Assembly (NCBI RefSeq): GCF_000367365.1
Contig: NZ_BARF01000033.1
Coordinates: 36,404 to 100,403 of the forward strand
Source of the DNA: Streptomyces prunicolor NBRC 13075
GTDB lineage: Bacteria; Actinomycetota; Actinomycetes; Streptomycetales; Streptomycetaceae
DNA: 64,000 nucleotides
Reading direction: 5' to 3'
Positions 1-9,277 of the stretch are shown one piece after another; positions within the stretch are counted from its first letter, which is position 1, and each line of letters opens with the position of its first letter. The notes beneath the pieces are model-generated. The model did no database searches and was not told the DNA's origin. It saw only the letters and a program-made list of their open reading frames with translations. The position numbers and the translations under genes are program-made.

Positions 1-811
1 TGCGCCCGTGCAACGCGAGGTCGGCACCGTCGAGGGCGATGTGCGCGTAGACGTACGGCACCTCTATGTCGAGGTTCTTCGCCTTGATGTTGACGATGCA
101 GTACGTGGTGACTGTGCCGCGCGGCCCCACTTCGACATGTTCCGCTGTGGCCACACCACATGTGGGACACGCACCCCTCGGCGGGACGTACACCTTGCGA
201 CAGGAGGGGCAGCGCTCGCCGACGGTGCGCTGTTCGGAGAGCGCGTGGATGTAGTCGGTCTGGGCACGGCCGGGCGAGTAGACGTAGTCGAGGCGCGCGG
301 GGGCCACGATGCCGGTGACCATGTCCTGGAACTCGCCACTGTGGGCGGAGGGTTGATGCCCCTCTTGGCCTTCGCTTTCGTACGGCTCGAAGCAGGCGAT
401 GTCGGTGATGGCGCCGGTACGTTCCTCGGCCCAGCGAACGCGCACGCGCATACCGGTGCGCACGGCATCGGGTCCGGGGGCGTCGAGGGCATGCAGCAGA
501 GCTGTATCAGCACCGTCGAGCCGAACCAGAACCCACGCGAAGGGCGTGTCGAGCGGCTGACCGCGCCGGGGTTCATGGTTCCAGGCCCAGGTGGTGACCG
601 TACCGGTGGCCCCGACCTCAACGAGATCACGGATCTCCTCGGCGGTGACGGGGTCGTATTCGACGGGAGGGACAAGGGTCCGCCCATCACCGGTCTTCAC
701 CCCGAGGACGACGCGTTCGCGGAGGCCGGTGAGGAACGCGCTCTGGACGGGCCCAAGGGAGCGGGTAAAGGGAAATTCGAGAACGAGGGGGGCTTTAAGT
801 ACTTCGGGCAC
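1..811 (-). CDS. DUF35 OB-fold / zinc-ribbon protein, two-domain (3' end cut by window edge)
   Basis: The gene starts with GTG at 811, 8 nt after a clear AGGAG, and runs off the window. The N-terminal part (about residues 1-120) looks like one OB-fold unit. After residue 190 comes a rubredoxin-like zinc ribbon (ERCPSCRKVYVPP then ACPTCG), followed by a second OB strand region (GTVTTYCIVNIKAKN). Family knowledge: actinobacterial DUF35 proteins pair with thiolases, Ltp2-type aldolases or hydratases acting on CoA thioesters, where the zinc ribbon and OB fold help bind CoA or the partner enzyme. The enoyl-CoA hydratase just upstream fits that role. A thiolase-type partner probably lies beyond the left edge, but this is inference. 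Confidence 0.85.
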   Translation of the reverse strand, partial: MPEVLKAPLVLEFPFTRSLGPVQSAFLTGLRERVVLGVKTGDGRTLVPPVEYDPVTAEEIRDLVEVGATGTVTTWAWNHEPRRGQPLDTPFAWVLVRLDGADTALLHALDAPGPDAVRTGMRVRVRWAEERTGAITDIACFEPYESEGQEGHQPSAHSGEFQDMVTGIVAPARLDYVYSPGRAQTDYIHALSEQRTVGERCPSCRKVYVPPRGACPTCGVATAEHVEVGPRGTVTTYCIVNIKAKNLDIEVPYVYAHIALDGADLALHGR

Positions 812-924
812 GGTTTTCTCCTAACTGAACAGTTGGGGCCGAGCGCCCCCACCTAGGGGCGCGGGGAACTGCGCGACCAGCCACAACAAACCCACAGACA
901 AAAAGGGACCAACCAGCACAACAC

Positions 925-1725
925 CTACGCCCGCTTATAAACAGGCGCCCGCTTCTCCGCAAAGGCACGAGCCCCCTCCTTCGCATCGGCGGTGTCAAAG
1001 ATCGGCCACCCCCTCTTGAGTTCAGCGGCGAGCCCCTCCGTCTCAGTCATCTCGGCGCTCTCATACACCGACGCCTTAACCGCCTCAACCGCCAACGGCC
1101 CACACCCATTGACGAGTTCGGCAATCTCCAGCGCCTTGGCGAGGGCAGCCCCGTCGGGGACGACATGTCCGACCAGACCAACATCCGCCGCCTCCCGCGC
1201 GCTGTACGGACGCCCGGTCAGCAACATCTCCAGCGCATGCGTACGCGGAATCTGCCGCTGAAGCCGCACAGTCGACCCCCCGATCGGGAACAACCCACGC
1301 TTCACCTCGAACAACCCAAAGGTCGCCGACTCCCCTGCAACCCGAATATCGGTGCCCTGCAAGATCTCCGTACCGCCGGCCACGCAGTACCCCTCGACGG
1401 CGGCGATCACCGGCTTCCGAGGCCGATGGTGCCGCAGCATCGCCTTCCAGTGCAGATCCGGGTCAGCCGTGAGCCGATCCCGGTACTGCTGCCCCTCCAT
1501 GCCCTTGCCGGCCAGTGCCTTGAGATCCATCCCCGCGCAGAACGCACCCCCCGCCCCGGTCAGCACGATCGACCGGATCGCGTCGTCCGCGTCGGCCTCG
1601 ACCCAGCCGTCGTACAGCCCGACCAGCATCGGCAACGAGAACGCGTTCTTGGCCTCGGGCCTGTTGAGCGTGAGCACCAGCGTGGCGCCTTCGCGCCGCA
1701 CGGTCAGGTGTTCCGTACCGCCCAT
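925..1725 (-). CDS. Enoyl-CoA hydratase/isomerase (crotonase) family protein
   Basis: A 266-residue crotonase fold, the usual length. Recognisable elements are LTLNRPEAKNAFS near residue 20, the oxyanion-hole segment GAGGAFCAGMDLKAL near residue 60, and the EGYCVAGGTEIL loop near residue 110. It ends ...FAEKRAPVYKRA. The chosen ATG at 1725 follows GGGAGG with good spacing; a longer reading frame to 1794 has no better site. The family hydrates or isomerises enoyl-CoA esters in beta-oxidation-type pathways; the substrate cannot be told from sequence. It is divergent from an acyl-CoA synthetase, and the shared promoter holds an inverted repeat at 1803-1819. DUF35 follows on the same strand. Confidence 0.9.
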   Translation of the reverse strand: MGGTEHLTVRREGATLVLTLNRPEAKNAFSLPMLVGLYDGWVEADADDAIRSIVLTGAGGAFCAGMDLKALAGKGMEGQQYRDRLTADPDLHWKAMLRHHRPRKPVIAAVEGYCVAGGTEILQGTDIRVAGESATFGLFEVKRGLFPIGGSTVRLQRQIPRTHALEMLLTGRPYSAREAADVGLVGHVVPDGAALAKALEIAELVNGCGPLAVEAVKASVYESAEMTETEGLAAELKRGWPIFDTADAKEGARAFAEKRAPVYKRA

Positions 1726-1802
1726 TGCCGTCCTCCCGTCGCCGCACCGCCTCCGGAACGAGAACAGGTTGCAGGAGGCGCCCTGCCAGTACAAGGGGTT
1801 TC

Positions 1803-1819
1803 TGACACTCAGTCAGATT
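1803..1819. promoter_or_regulatory. Inverted-repeat operator TCTGAC-N5-GTCAGA in a divergent promoter
   Basis: TCTGAC, five bases, then GTCAGA: perfect 6-bp arms between the divergent hydratase and acyl-CoA synthetase genes. An almost identical element (TCTGAT-N5-GTCAGA, with the same TTT flanks) sits at 13705-13721 before the nitronate monooxygenase gene. The symmetry and two-promoter distribution suggest a TetR-type regulator of acyl-CoA genes; no regulator can be assigned from this window. Confidence 0.6.
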
Positions 1820-1892
1820 TCTTCTGCGCGGACCCTTCACAGTTGTCGCGCCCTTTGCTCTGATGACCGGCGAACCGACGTCAGGAGGAGTG

Positions 1893-3512
1893 GTGGAGTA
1901 CAACATTGCCGACCTGTTCGAGTCGGTCGTCGACGTGGTCCCGGACCGCGAGGCGCTCGTGTACATCGACCACCCGGGCACGGGCGCGGAACGCCGCCTG
2001 ACCTACGCGGAGTTGGATTCGGCCGCGAACCGCATCGCCCATCATCTGATCGACACCGGGATACGCCCGGGTGAGCACCTCGGGCTCTATCTCTACAACG
2101 GCGTCGAGTACTTGCAGACGGTGCTGGGCTGCCTCAAGGCACGGGTCGTTCCGGTCAACGTCAACTACCGCTACGTCGAAGAGGAGTTGGTGTACCTCTA
2201 CCGGGACGCCGACCTCGTGGCGCTGGTCTTCGACACGGAGTTCACCGAGCGGGTGGCGGCCGCGCTGCCGCGTGCGGAGCAACTGCGGCACCTGGTACGA
2301 GTGGGAGCACCGCAGGCTGACGGAGCGGACGTACCCGCCGTGGCCTTCACGGACGCGGAGGCCACCGGGTCTCCCGAGCGCGGGTTTCCGGCGCGGTCGG
2401 CGGACGACCAGTTCATCATCTACACCGGCGGTACGACCGGGATGCCCAAGGGTGTGATGTGGCGCCAGGAGGACCTGTTCTTCTCGGGACTCGGCGGTGG
2501 TGCGCCGACCGGTGAACCGGTGCGGAAACCCGAGGAGTTGGCCGAGCGGGTCGCGGCCGGCGGGGCCGGGATCACGTTCTTCCCCGCTCCTCCGCTGATG
2601 CACGGCACGTCCACGCTCACGGCGTTCATCGGCTTCAACTTCGGCCAACGCATCGTGATCCACCGCAAGTTCGTGCCGGATGAGGTGCTGCGGACCATCG
2701 AGAGGGAGAAGGTCACCAGCATGTCCCTGGTCGGCGACGCGATGCTGCGCCCGTTGATCGACGCCCTCAACGGGCCGATGAAGGGCACCGATTGCTCATC
2801 GATGTTCAGCGTCTCGTCGTCCGGCGCGATCATGTCGGAGACGGTGCGCAGGCAGTTCCAGGAACTGCTCCCGAACACCATGCTGCTGAACAACTACGGC
2901 TCGTCCGAGTCCGGCTTCAACGGCACCGCCACGGCCGACTCGGGAGCCGGACAGTCCTTCCGGATCCGCGTCAACTCCCGTACCCAGGTGGTCGATCCGG
3001 CCACGTACGCCCCGGTCGCCGTCGGTGAGATCGGCCGGGTCGCGCAGTGCGGTCACGTACCGCTCGGCTACTACAACGACCCGAGGAAAACCGCCGAGAC
3101 CTTCTTCGAGAAGGACGGCCGGCGGTGGGTCCTGCTCGGAGACATGGCGACCGTGGACGAGGAGGGCGTCGTCACGGTCCTCGGCCGTGGCTCGCAGTGC
3201 ATCAACACCGGTGGGGAGAAGGTGTATCCGGAGGAGGTCGAGCAGGCGCTCAAGTCGCATCCGGACGTCTACGACGCGCTGGTGGCCGGGGTGCCGGACG
3301 TACGGTGGGGCAACCATGTGGCCGCCGTCGTACAGCTGCGGGCGGATGCGGTGCGGCCGTCGCTGGACGAGATCCAGACGCACTGCCGCACTCACCTCGC
3401 CGGGTACAAGATCCCGCGCCAGCTGGTGTTCACGGAGTCCATCCAGCGGTCGCCGAGCGGCAAGGCGGACTACCGGTGGGCGCGGGAGGTGGCGGTCGCC
3501 GCAGATCAGTGA
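1893..3512 (+). CDS. Acyl-CoA synthetase (AMP-dependent)
   Basis: ANL-superfamily ligase of about 539 residues that activates a carboxylic acid to an acyl-adenylate and then a CoA thioester. Motifs in order: YTGGTTGMPKG P-loop near residue 175, NNYGSSESG (A5) near 335, GDMATVDEEGVVTVLGR near 425, NTGGEKVYPEEVE, and the catalytic-lysine segment SPSGKADYRW at the C-terminus. The GTG at 1893 sits 4 nt after AGGAGG and gives an N-terminus EYNIADLFESVVD typical of actinobacterial long-chain synthetases. An ATG at 1863 is in frame but lacks a ribosome site. Divergent from the hydratase through the 1803-1819 operator, so probably co-regulated. Chain-length preference is unknown. Confidence 0.92.
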   Translation: MEYNIADLFESVVDVVPDREALVYIDHPGTGAERRLTYAELDSAANRIAHHLIDTGIRPGEHLGLYLYNGVEYLQTVLGCLKARVVPVNVNYRYVEEELVYLYRDADLVALVFDTEFTERVAAALPRAEQLRHLVRVGAPQADGADVPAVAFTDAEATGSPERGFPARSADDQFIIYTGGTTGMPKGVMWRQEDLFFSGLGGGAPTGEPVRKPEELAERVAAGGAGITFFPAPPLMHGTSTLTAFIGFNFGQRIVIHRKFVPDEVLRTIEREKVTSMSLVGDAMLRPLIDALNGPMKGTDCSSMFSVSSSGAIMSETVRRQFQELLPNTMLLNNYGSSESGFNGTATADSGAGQSFRIRVNSRTQVVDPATYAPVAVGEIGRVAQCGHVPLGYYNDPRKTAETFFEKDGRRWVLLGDMATVDEEGVVTVLGRGSQCINTGGEKVYPEEVEQALKSHPDVYDALVAGVPDVRWGNHVAAVVQLRADAVRPSLDEIQTHCRTHLAGYKIPRQLVFTESIQRSPSGKADYRWAREVAVAADQ

Positions 3513-3643
3513 GTCAACAGTGGGTCAACGCGCGGGCCCGATTGAACTGACGGTAGCGTGCGGCCGTACCGATGGTGACGAATCTGGTGGCCCGGGCCAG
3601 GTCCGCTGTGCCGTCACCGGGCTCAGCACGGAAGGACGTTCGG

Positions 3644-5749
3644 GTGCCGCTCTTCACTCGCTCTCACCCACTGCCGGATCAGAAGGCCTCTGGGGAGACC
3701 GACCCGACAGCGGCGACGGAGGCCGCCACACCACCCGAACCACAGGACCCACCCGAGCCACGCGACACAGCGAACACGACCGAGGGCCACGGCCCAGTGG
3801 ACGCGACCGAGGCACGGGAATCCGCCGACGCGAACGAGCCGCCGGAATCAGCCGACGCAGCCGATGCGACCAACGCGGCTGGCTCTGCCGGCGCGGATCG
3901 ACCGTCCGACGCGGACGGATCGGCCGAAGCTCCCGAGTCGGCTGAGCCCGGCGAGCCTTCCGAATCCGCCGCACCCGCAGGGTCCGACGAGCCCGCTGAA
4001 CCCGCGCAGTCCGCCGAGGACGCGGAGTCTGCAGAGCCCGTAGAGCCCAGCGAGGTCGCAGAGCCCACCGACCCCACCGAGCGATCCTCCCAATTCCCCC
4101 TCCGCGCAGGCTGGTTCGGCTGGCGCCACCGTTACCCCCGTACCGCACGTGCCGTAGGGGTGGGCACAAGCGTGCTGGCCGGTGCGCTGCTGCTCGTCGC
4201 GATGGTCGTGCCCGACCGGCTCGACCGGATGACGTTCCAGTCGTTCCTCCGGCTGCCCGTGGAACTGATCGTCCTCGCGGTCGTGTTGCTCGCGCTGCCG
4301 TCGCGGGCCCGGCGGATCACCGCCGTCGTACTGGGTGCGTTCGTCGGGCTGTCCGCCGTCCTGAAGTGCCTCGACATGGGCTTCTACGAGACCTTGGCGC
4401 GGCCGTTCGACCTGGTCTTCGACTGGGTCCTGTTGAACGACGCGGCGGACTGGACGAAGGACTCGTTCGGTCGCTCGGGCGAGGTGCTCGCGATCATCGG
4501 AGTGATCGTCCTGCTGCTCGCCGTGCTCGCGGGCAGCGCGTTCGCGATGGTGCGGCTGGCGGACGTGATGGCCAGGCATCGCCCCACGGCCGTACGCACC
4601 ACACTTGTCCTCGGTGTCGCGTGGATCATGTGCTTCACCCTGAGCGTGCAGGTCGGCGGAGTCACCCTCGCCACCAAGGGCTACAGCCAGTTCCTCAGCA
4701 ACCGCGTGAAGTACGTCCGCGACGGCCTCGGTGACGCCGACGTCTTCAAGAAGCAGCTCACCGTCGACGCCTTCGCGAAGACCCCGCCCAACCAGTTGCT
4801 GACCGGCCTGCGCGGCAAGGACGTGCTGTTCACCTTCATCGAGAGCTACGGCCGGGTGGCGCTCGACGACCCGACGATGGCGCCGGAGATGGACAAGACG
4901 CTCACGGCTGGCGACGCCCGGCTCAAGGCGGCCGGCTTCTCGTCGCGCAGCGCCTGGCTCAGGTCGCCGGTGACGGGCGCCGGCAGCTGGCTCGCGCACT
5001 CGACGTTCCTGTCCGGCCTGTGGATCAAGAACCAGCAGCGCTACCGGACCGTGACCACCAGCACCCGCGCGACCCTCACCAGCTACTTCCAGAAGACCGG
5101 CGCCTGGCGCACGGTCGGCATCGTCCCCGGTGTGCGCAAGTCCTGGCCCGAGGGCAAGTACTTCGGCCTCGACAACATCTACGACTCCACCCATCTCGGC
5201 TACAACGGCCCGTACTTCAGCTGGACGCCGGTGCCGGACCAGTTCAGCCTGGAGTCCTTCGAGAAGCTGGAGTACGGCAAGAAGAACCGCGACCCGATCA
5301 TGGCGGAGATCATCCTGGCCTCCAGCCACAACCCCTGGTCGCCCATCGCCCACACCATCCCCTGGAACCAGCTCGGCGACGGCACGATCTTCAACCAGAT
5401 CAAGAAGGAGGGCACGAACCCGACGGAGGTCTGGAAGAGCGCGAAGCGGGTTCGGACCGAGTACCGCAAGGCCATCCAGTACTCCGTGGACAGCCTGACC
5501 CAGTGGGTCCAGCGCTACGGCAACAAGAACACCGTCCTCGTCTTCCTCGGCGACCACCAGCCCGTCCCGACGGTCACCGGTGGCACCGCCGACCGGGACG
5601 TGCCGATCACGATCGTCGCCCACGACCCGAAGGTGCTGGACAAGATCTCCAGCTGGGGCTGGACGGACGGGCTCAAGCCCGCCGACAGCGCACCGGTGCT
5701 GGGCATGGACAAGTTCCGGGACCGCTTCATGACGGCCTACGCGAAGTGA
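3644..5749 (+). CDS. LTA-synthase/sulfatase-family membrane protein with acidic low-complexity N-terminus
   Basis: About 700 residues. The first 150 are a Pro/Ala/Glu/Ser/Asp-rich low-complexity tail, probably cytoplasmic. Four to five membrane helices follow (for example LAGALLLVAMVV, LIVLAVVLLALP, VLAIIGVIVLLLAVLAG), then an extracellular alkaline-phosphatase-type sulfatase domain. That domain has the nucleophile region FTFIESYGRVALDD, AGSWLAHSTFLSGLW, and the metal-site motif VFLGDHQPVPTV. Relatives transfer phosphoglycerol or phosphoethanolamine to envelope glycopolymers; the acceptor here is unknown. GTG at 3644 follows GGAAGGAC; an in-frame ATG at 3572 has no ribosome site. Its coding strand has a very long antisense reading frame, which I regard as a composition artefact. 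Confidence 0.85.
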   Translation: MPLFTRSHPLPDQKASGETDPTAATEAATPPEPQDPPEPRDTANTTEGHGPVDATEARESADANEPPESADAADATNAAGSAGADRPSDADGSAEAPESAEPGEPSESAAPAGSDEPAEPAQSAEDAESAEPVEPSEVAEPTDPTERSSQFPLRAGWFGWRHRYPRTARAVGVGTSVLAGALLLVAMVVPDRLDRMTFQSFLRLPVELIVLAVVLLALPSRARRITAVVLGAFVGLSAVLKCLDMGFYETLARPFDLVFDWVLLNDAADWTKDSFGRSGEVLAIIGVIVLLLAVLAGSAFAMVRLADVMARHRPTAVRTTLVLGVAWIMCFTLSVQVGGVTLATKGYSQFLSNRVKYVRDGLGDADVFKKQLTVDAFAKTPPNQLLTGLRGKDVLFTFIESYGRVALDDPTMAPEMDKTLTAGDARLKAAGFSSRSAWLRSPVTGAGSWLAHSTFLSGLWIKNQQRYRTVTTSTRATLTSYFQKTGAWRTVGIVPGVRKSWPEGKYFGLDNIYDSTHLGYNGPYFSWTPVPDQFSLESFEKLEYGKKNRDPIMAEIILASSHNPWSPIAHTIPWNQLGDGTIFNQIKKEGTNPTEVWKSAKRVRTEYRKAIQYSVDSLTQWVQRYGNKNTVLVFLGDHQPVPTVTGGTADRDVPITIVAHDPKVLDKISSWGWTDGLKPADSAPVLGMDKFRDRFMTAYAK

Positions 5750-5752
5750 GCC

Positions 5753-6478
5753 TCACCCTTTGAGGAACGGTTCGAGCACCGCGAGGAACTCCTCCGGCCT
5801 GGCCTCGTGCACCAGATGCCCCGCGTCGACGGTGACCACACGGGCACCGGGAACGCGCTCGGCCAGGACCGTGACCCACTCCTGAGGAACCCCGCTGGTG
5901 GGGCCACCTGCAATGACCAGCGTGGGCATGGTGATCCGCCCCATGTGGTCCCACCACATGGGGTTGGGGTCGTCGGCCTGCGCGTCGGAGGCCTCGATCA
6001 TGGCCCAGTCGAACGGCGGCTCCCCCGCCGGGCGTTCGGTGGGCGACCGCGGCGGATCGAAGGGAATCGGCGCGGGCACATCCTCCAGGACCAGCCTCCG
6101 TACGACCTCGGGGGCCTCCTGCGCGAGCAGATACGCGACCATGCCGCCGAGGGAGTGTCCGACGACATCGGCGCGTTCGATGCCGAGGGCGGCGAGGAGG
6201 GCGCGGATGTCGTCGCGCATCGCCTCGTAGGCGTAGGCGTCCGCCGTGGCTCCCGGCTCGGTGCCGGGCCAGTCGCTGGCCCCGTGGCCGCGTAGGTCGG
6301 GGGCGTACACGCGGTGCGGGACGGGGCCGGTGGCGAGCTGTTCGGCGATGGGCGTCCAGTCGGTGCCGTCGGCGCCCCGGCAGTGGAGCAGAAGGACGGG
6401 CGGCGCCTCTTCAGGGCCCCAGACGCGGTAGGCGAGCGTGATGCCGTTCGCCTTGACGGTGCGAATCTCGGTGTCCAT
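5753..6478 (-). CDS. Alpha/beta hydrolase
   Basis: A 241-residue alpha/beta hydrolase. The nucleophile elbow is GHSLGG near residue 115, the oxyanion segment LLLHCRGADG near residue 33, the acid is probably in TLVIAGGPTSG, and the catalytic His in VDAGHLVHEARPEEF near the C-terminus. The ATG at 6478 gives MDTEIRTVKANGITLAYRVWG, the normal family start; the open frame runs further upstream but that part is not protein-like. The stop lies only 4 nt from the end of the convergent sulfatase gene. Substrate unknown. Divergent from the PaaK-like ligase. Confidence 0.88.
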   Translation of the reverse strand: MDTEIRTVKANGITLAYRVWGPEEAPPVLLLHCRGADGTDWTPIAEQLATGPVPHRVYAPDLRGHGASDWPGTEPGATADAYAYEAMRDDIRALLAALGIERADVVGHSLGGMVAYLLAQEAPEVVRRLVLEDVPAPIPFDPPRSPTERPAGEPPFDWAMIEASDAQADDPNPMWWDHMGRITMPTLVIAGGPTSGVPQEWVTVLAERVPGARVVTVDAGHLVHEARPEEFLAVLEPFLKG

Positions 6479-6607
6479 GCCAGGAACGTAGCCGGTGCGC
6501 CGCCGGGTCATCCGCCTGCTCTGCCGAGGGCAGAGACGCTCCGAGAAAGTGCGGGCAAACCTCTTGCCCCAGCGGTCAGTTGACTGGATTACTGATCCCA
6601 CACACGT

Positions 6608-6625
6608 CGACCGAATGATCGGTCG
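6608..6625. promoter_or_regulatory. Palindromic operator upstream of the PaaK-like gene
   Basis: CGACCGA-ATGA-TCGGTCG has perfect 7-bp arms and lies 34 bp before the ATG at 6660, in the intergenic region with the hydrolase. ACCG/CGGT-type palindromes are typical of TetR-family regulators, including PaaR-type regulators of phenylacetate genes in actinobacteria. Assignment to PaaR is inference. Confidence 0.5.
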
Positions 6626-6659
6626 CCTGAAATGACACGATTGATGGAGGGGTGCGCCC

Positions 6660-7958
<1,299 letters not shown>

Positions 7959-7998
7959 GGCAACTCCCCCAGCCGAAAGCCCCACCCGATACGCGCAG

Positions 7999-8784
7999 TT
8001 ACCCCAGCCCCAGCAGTTCGGCCAGATTCCCGCCCAGCACCCGGTCACGCACCTCGCCCGGCGAAGTGACCCGTTCCACCGTCGTACGTGCCACGACCGG
8101 GTCCCCGTAGGGAGCGTCCGAGCCGAAGAGGGTGCGGGTGGGAAGTTCATGGATGGCCAGGCGGACGGCGAAGACGATGTTCGCGGTGGAGAGTTCGAGG
8201 TGGAGGTTGGGGATGGCGCGGGCCAGTTCGATGGCCGACATCCAGTGCGGTCCGGCCAGTTGGCTGATCACCAGCGGCACTTTCGGGTAACGGGCGGCCA
8301 GTTGGGCGAGGGTGCGCAGGTCTGCCGCGGTGGTGGGCGCGAAGCCGTGGACGACGACCGGTAGTCCGGCGTGGTCGTCGGCCGCCCGGAGCACCGGCTC
8401 GACCAGGGTCGCCTGGTTCGGGGGCGGGGTGAGTTCCCCGATGCCGTACAGCCCGCGACCGATCACCTCCCGCTCCACCCGGGCCGCGGTCTCGGCCTCG
8501 GGACGGCCGAGGGGGACGGAGCCGAAGCCGAGGAAGCGGTCGGGGTGTGCGGCGAGTGCCTCGTCCAACTCCCGCATCGCCAGGGCGAATCCGTCGTCGC
8601 CGGTACCGCCGGCCAACGCCCGTTCCAGCACGCCCATTTCGCTGCGGAGGGAGTCCAGGTCGGTGGCCCGTTCCGGGTGCGCGCGAGTGGGGAACAGCAC
8701 CGTGCGGTCCACACCCGCGACGTCGAGCGCCGACAGATGCGCGTCGAGCGGGTCGTGGACATGGCTGTGGGCGTCGAGAATCAC
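7999..8784 (-). CDS. Amidohydrolase family protein (TIM-barrel metal-dependent hydrolase)
   Basis: 261 residues beginning with the metal-binding signature MILDAHSHVHDPLDAH. Later elements are LPVVVHGFAPTTAADL (His ligand), LVISQLAGPHWMSAIEL, NLHLELSTANIV and FGSDAPYGDP (catalytic Asp). This is the amidohydrolase-2 / ACMSD-like layout, which covers decarboxylases and lactone or amide hydrolases. GTG at 8784 is preceded by GGGAGAG. Divergent from a MerR-type regulator 86 bp away, which may control it. The substrate is not predictable. Confidence 0.87.
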   Translation of the reverse strand: MILDAHSHVHDPLDAHLSALDVAGVDRTVLFPTRAHPERATDLDSLRSEMGVLERALAGGTGDDGFALAMRELDEALAAHPDRFLGFGSVPLGRPEAETAARVEREVIGRGLYGIGELTPPPNQATLVEPVLRAADDHAGLPVVVHGFAPTTAADLRTLAQLAARYPKVPLVISQLAGPHWMSAIELARAIPNLHLELSTANIVFAVRLAIHELPTRTLFGSDAPYGDPVVARTTVERVTSPGEVRDRVLGGNLAELLGLG

Positions 8785-8869
8785 GTGTCTCTCCCTGAGC
8801 GTGCCGACCGCCCGGCGGAATGCCGGTGGCGGAGGCCAGTGTTGAGCCCTGACACCGTTGGAAGGTCAA

Positions 8870-9259
8870 GTGGGAGAGGAGCGCGAGCCGGTGCTGATCG
8901 GGGAGCTGGCCGAGCGGACGGGCACCAACGAACGGCTGCTGCGCCACTACGAACGGGCGGGGCTGCTACGACCCGAGCGGCTGCCCAACGGCTATAGGAC
9001 GTACGCCGATTCGGACACCGCCGCCGTACTCCGTATCCGCGCACTGCTCGCGGCCGGGCTGCCCACCCGGGTCATCCGGCAGGTACTGCCGTGCACCACG
9101 GACGAGGCCGCAGTACAGCCGTGCCCGGGTGTACTCGACGCGCTGCGCGCCCAGTTGAGCGCCCTGGACCGCCGGGCCGCCGAACTCGCCGCAGCCCGTG
9201 AGGTGTTGAGCGACACCATCGCCGTCACGGAAGCGCGTACGGCTCCGGCTCCCGGTTGA
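8870..9259 (+). CDS. MerR-family transcriptional regulator
   Basis: About 129 residues. The N-terminal winged helix-turn-helix is canonical: LIGELAERTGTNERLLRHYE, then LLRPERLPNGYRTY. A dimerisation coiled coil lies at LRAQLSALDRRAAELAAAREVL. Only two Cys (CTTDEAAVQPC) fall in the linker, so metal sensing is possible but not clear. GTG at 8870 follows GGAAGG by 4 nt; another in-frame GTG at 8891 and a TTG at 8858 are alternatives. Divergent from the amidohydrolase, its most likely target. Confidence 0.88.
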   Translation: MGEEREPVLIGELAERTGTNERLLRHYERAGLLRPERLPNGYRTYADSDTAAVLRIRALLAAGLPTRVIRQVLPCTTDEAAVQPCPGVLDALRAQLSALDRRAAELAAAREVLSDTIAVTEARTAPAPG

Positions 9260-9277
9260 CAGCTCGACAGACGGCCC

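Noticed and set aside
3848..5623. A 591-codon minus-strand open frame across the sulfatase gene
   Set aside because: Arg/Asp/Val-rich shadow composition with no family motif; the plus-strand gene has clear sulfatase motifs and GC-rich third positions.
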